A stretch of 64,000 nt of DNA, from the NCBI GenBank assembly GCA_946122785.1, contig CAMGYJ010000002.1, forward strand, positions 65,621,703 to 65,685,702, given 5' to 3'. How positions within the stretch are numbered: the stretch's first letter is position 1; each line of letters begins with the position of its first letter. The translations under genes were made by a program, and so were the position numbers. Under the pieces are notes generated by a model. The model was not told the DNA's origin. It worked only from the letters and a program-made list of their open reading frames with translations, and searched no databases. The stretch comes from Linum tenue (taxonomy: Eukaryota > Streptophyta > Magnoliopsida > Malpighiales > Linaceae). Positions 61,500 to 64,000 of the stretch are shown here, in pieces.

Positions 61500-62033
61500 G
61501 GTACAGGTAGCATAGTTGAGGTTGAGGAAGATGCCTCATCTCTTCTAGCTCCTTCTCCTTCTTTCAGCTTCTCTCTCTTCTCTCTTTAAAATCACAAATT
61601 CTTCTCTCAAAATCAGCTCTGGGGGAGGGGTCTCCTATTTATAGACAATCTGAGAACGGACAAGTTCGCGGCCAGAAGGGCAGAGATCACAGGCGGGATC
61701 TTCAGAGGAGAGGCCGCAATCTTGAAACGGAGTCGTACTGGCCTTCAGGATTGAGGAGATTGCGGGCTGTCTTCGTGACCAAAATGCATTGTGGCCGTGA
61801 TTCGACTGGGGAAACTCTCCGTTCCTCCTCGACACCTTCTTCGCGAAGTTCAGGCCCTAAGCCCTCCAATTCGCGATCGCGATCTTGGGATTCCAGGCTG
61901 TGATCTTCAGCTTGTCTTCGCGGTCCAGGATCTCGCCCGTGATCGTTACTTCTAGGCCACGATCTTCAGTCTTATGTTCCCTTGATACACTTGTGACCTT
62001 GTTTTGTACCTAATTCGCATATATCGTATAACA
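61500..62033 (-). mobile_element. Probable LTR fragment or solo LTR on the minus strand
   Basis: On the minus strand the sequence starts TGTTATACGATATATGCG (62033 downwards), a TG-type LTR start, and contains TATAAATAGG at 61634-61643, a strong LTR-style TATA box, followed downstream by a GA-rich leader. GATCGCGATCGCG and CCTGTGATCTC-type GC-rich blocks lie between. I did not find the CA end or a target duplication, nor any internal coding region. Confidence 0.45.
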
Positions 62034-62067
62034 CACCTTAAAATCGTCTACATCTCCATCATCAATA

Positions 62068-62290
62068 ATGGTAGTTAAACTCAATTTCTCAAGGGAAATT
62101 GACCCTTTGGTTAACGAGACGGGTATAACGGGCGGGTATTATCGATTATCGTACCCTTACCCTACCCCTTATTTTGAAACCGGGTATTACCCATACCCGC
62201 CCCTTAACCCGTCAAAGCGGGTAATTACCCTCGTTGATCGGTTACGGTCGGGTAGGGTACCCTTGGTTACGGGTTGGATTGACATCCCTA
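62068..62290. mobile_element. hAT-like terminus
   Basis: The right edge GGATTGACATCCCTA (minus strand TAGGGATGTCAATCC) is a typical hAT inverted end. Inside it are dense CGGGTA/TACCC motifs such as TAACGGGCGGGTATTA. The matching left end was not identified. Confidence 0.55.
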
Positions 62291-62291
62291 C

Positions 62292-62481
62292 TTGCGGTTG
62301 GTCCATGGTGCAACCGCAAATGAGTTGCGGTTGGTCCATGGTGCAACCGCAAATGAGTTGCGGTTGGTCCATGGTGCAACCGCAGCTCACTTGCGGTTCC
62401 ACCATGGGCCAACCGCAGCTCACTTGCGGTTGCACCATGGACCAACCGCAAGTGAGTTGCGGTTGCACCATGGACCAACCG
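62292..62481. repeat. Six-unit 33-bp palindromic tandem array that switches orientation
   Basis: Units begin at 62292, 62325, 62358, 62391, 62424 and 62457. Each is an imperfect palindrome TGCGGTTG...CAACCGCA centred on CCATGG. Units 1-3 have core GGTCCATGGTGC, unit 4 CCACCATGGGCC, and units 5-6 GCACCATGGACC, so the second half is the inverse of the first and the whole array is itself a large palindrome centred near 62386. Confidence 0.92.
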
Positions 62482-62788
62482 TAACTTGCCTTAGGTTGAG
62501 CGTTTTTTTGGAAATTTCGTTAGAGAACGGGCGACGACGACGGCGGGAAAGACGCCGACGAACTGGTGTCGAGAGGGATTCGCGAAGAAGGCAGATGAGA
62601 GATTCAGTTTGAGGGGTTAGGGATTGTTTGGTTTGTTTAAATTTTGAAATTTTATTGGGGGTATATAAGTCATTTATCATTAGAGTTAGGGCGACCGTTA
62701 GCAATTTTAAGGGCAACATTTAGCGATTCAGAAAAATTATGGATCACACATCGGTAAACAAATTCAAAAGGCGAAAGAATAGTTCGCT
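62482..62788. other. Spacer between palindromic array and LINE fragment
   Basis: A GC-rich patch (GGGCGACGACGACGGCGGG) lies near 62528. The rest is AT-rich, and no gene or endonuclease-type coding was found. Confidence 0.4.
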
Positions 62789-64000
62789 ATGTGCTCACTG
62801 CAAGGCTGCGTAAACAAATTAACGGAAGGAGACTCCAATACACGGTTTTTTCATCTTACGACCTTGCAGCGACGTCGTAAGAATAGGATTCTTGCCATCC
62901 GTGATGAAAATGGTGTTCTCCACTCTGAGGAATCTGATAAAGGTATGTTAGCTACTCAATATTTCATTCTCCAATTCACTTCTGAATCCTCAAATGTTCA
63001 ATCCTTCTTAGACTGTTTGGGACTGCCGGTTTTGATTACTAACGATATGAATGCTTCCCTAACTACCTCTGTTTCTCGCGAGGATATTCGTTCTGCTGTT
63101 TTCAGTATAGGAGGATATCGGGCCCCTGGTTCAGACGGTTTTACCGGCATTTTCTTCCAATCTTTTTGGGGTCTGGTTGGAGATTTAGTTGTGGCTGCAG
63201 TACAGGAATTCTTTGTCACCAGCCACCTTTTGCCTAACTTTAACCACACTTGGATCACCTTATTACCTAAAGTCCCAAATGCAGAATCGATGAGGCAAAT
63301 GCGACCCATTGGCTTATGTCAGGTATTTTATAAGGTGATTTCGAAGATTCTCTCTACTCGCCTAGCTGCTATCCTCCCTCATGTGGTAAGTCCCTTTCAA
63401 AATGGTTTCGTCAAGGGTCGTTTAATCTCTGATAACATTCTTATCGGGCAGGAAGTGTTGCATTTCCTGAAAACTAAAATTGTTGGCCAAGAGAAGTGGA
63501 TGGCTTTAAAATTAGATATGGAGAAAGCTTACGATCGGGTTGAATGGGAATTTTTGTTTTCTCTGTTACAACGTCTGGGTTTTTGTGCTCAATGGTTACA
63601 ATGGCTTAAAAAATGTGTCACTACTGTTTCTTTCTCGGTCTTGATTAATGGCAGCCCGCACGGTTTCTTTCATCCGGAACGTGGTATCCGCCAAGGAGAT
63701 CCCCTATCTCCTCTGCTTTTTGCTCTCTATACAGAAGGTTTTTCTCATTTTATTGACCAGGCAATCCAAGCTCAGTTTCTTCATGGGATAAAAGTGCATT
63801 GGCGATGTCCGGTGATATCGCATTTATTTTTCGCTGATGACACTTATCTTTTTCTCAAAGCTTCAATCCCGGAATGTCATAACTTCCTCTCTTTGTTTGC
63901 CTCTTATCAACAGGTCAGTGGGCAAAAAGTCAATCTTCATAAGTCATCAGTCACTTTTAGCAGAAATATTTCTTCTGATGATGCAGCAGCCATAACCAAT
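62789..64000 (+). mobile_element. L1-type LINE ORF2, reverse-transcriptase region, open to the window edge
   Basis: A single uninterrupted frame of 404 codons from the ATG at 62789 runs off the right end of the window. Motifs in order are GDSNTRFFHLTTLQRRRKNR (62832), GGYRAPGSDGFTGIFF, PIGLCQVFYKVISKIL, FQNGFVKGRLISDNIL, LKLDMEKAYDRVEW, GIRQGDPLSPLLFAL, and FFADDTYLF with both catalytic aspartates of the palm. This is the L1-clade reverse transcriptase, and unlike the copy at 29040-31530 it keeps an intact frame here. The endonuclease half of ORF2 is not seen upstream, so the copy looks 5'-truncated; completeness beyond 64000 is unknown. Confidence 0.9.

Noticed and set aside
62292..62481. 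CRISPR-like appearance of regularly spaced palindromic repeats
   Set aside because: The units are directly abutting with nearly identical intervening bases, so there are no unique spacers, and the genome is a plant's.
62068..62484. Cysteine-rich repeat protein (CGWSMVQPQMS type)
   Set aside because: The peptide repeat comes from the palindromic DNA array and appears on both strands. There is no signal peptide or family match, so it is not called as a gene.

Overview
The window looks like nuclear DNA from a flowering plant, most likely a eudicot. It has intron-rich genes with GT..AG introns, plant-specific families (WIYLD-SET methyltransferase, DUF946/Vps62-like protein, short TOM9-type receptor, 13-exon GH1 beta-glucosidase), and AT-rich spacers packed with plant hAT, Mutator-like (MULE), Copia and L1-type elements. 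I assembled nine nuclear genes exon by exon, and in every case the reading phase closes: a GH1 beta-glucosidase (1791-4773, +), ribosomal protein uL14/RPL23 (5135-6626, -), a glutathionyl-hydroquinone reductase (6861-8270, +), an IFRD family protein (15891-17326, +), a SUVR-type SET-domain methyltransferase (17745-21223, -), a TOM9/TOM22-like import receptor (33262-33588, +), the U1 snRNP factor PRP39 (38801-45524, +), a G3BP-like NTF2-RRM protein (49753-53080, +), a DUF946 protein (53854-56412, -) and the endosomal membrane protein VPS55 (59945-61226, +). Counting VPS55 the total is ten.

Layout. 1-8.3 kb is a compact gene block: the beta-glucosidase and RPL23 converge, and RPL23 and the reductase diverge from a 234-bp gap. 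8.8-15.6 kb is an insertion zone holding a 5'-truncated LINE end with a 17-bp target duplication, a MULE-like element, a degenerate Copia element whose 5' LTR carries an internal 405-bp tandem duplication, and a second MULE with an exact 9-bp duplication. 15.9-21.9 kb holds the convergent IFRD and SUVR genes. 22-33 kb is repeat territory: a 985-bp near-complete inverted-repeat element with a 9-bp duplication, retrotransposon debris, a 1.28-kb hAT-like element, and an L1 relic split by a 1.0-kb hAT-like insertion. 33-56 kb carries TOM9, PRP39, G3BP and DUF946, separated by small non-autonomous elements. 56.4-64 kb has nested hAT-like elements, VPS55, an apparent LTR fragment, a palindromic 33-bp array, and an L1-type reverse transcriptase open to the window edge.

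The host genes are unlinked housekeeping functions (translation, splicing, mitochondrial import, endosomal sorting, stress-granule RNA binding, chromatin) and do not form a pathway. I did not find a clearly undescribed multi-gene system. The most unusual material is structural: the foldback MULE, the two-orientation palindromic array, several elements with exact target-site duplications including two nests, and a lineage-looking 13-residue repeat expansion in the G3BP-like linker. All family names come from reading motifs by eye; no database search was possible.
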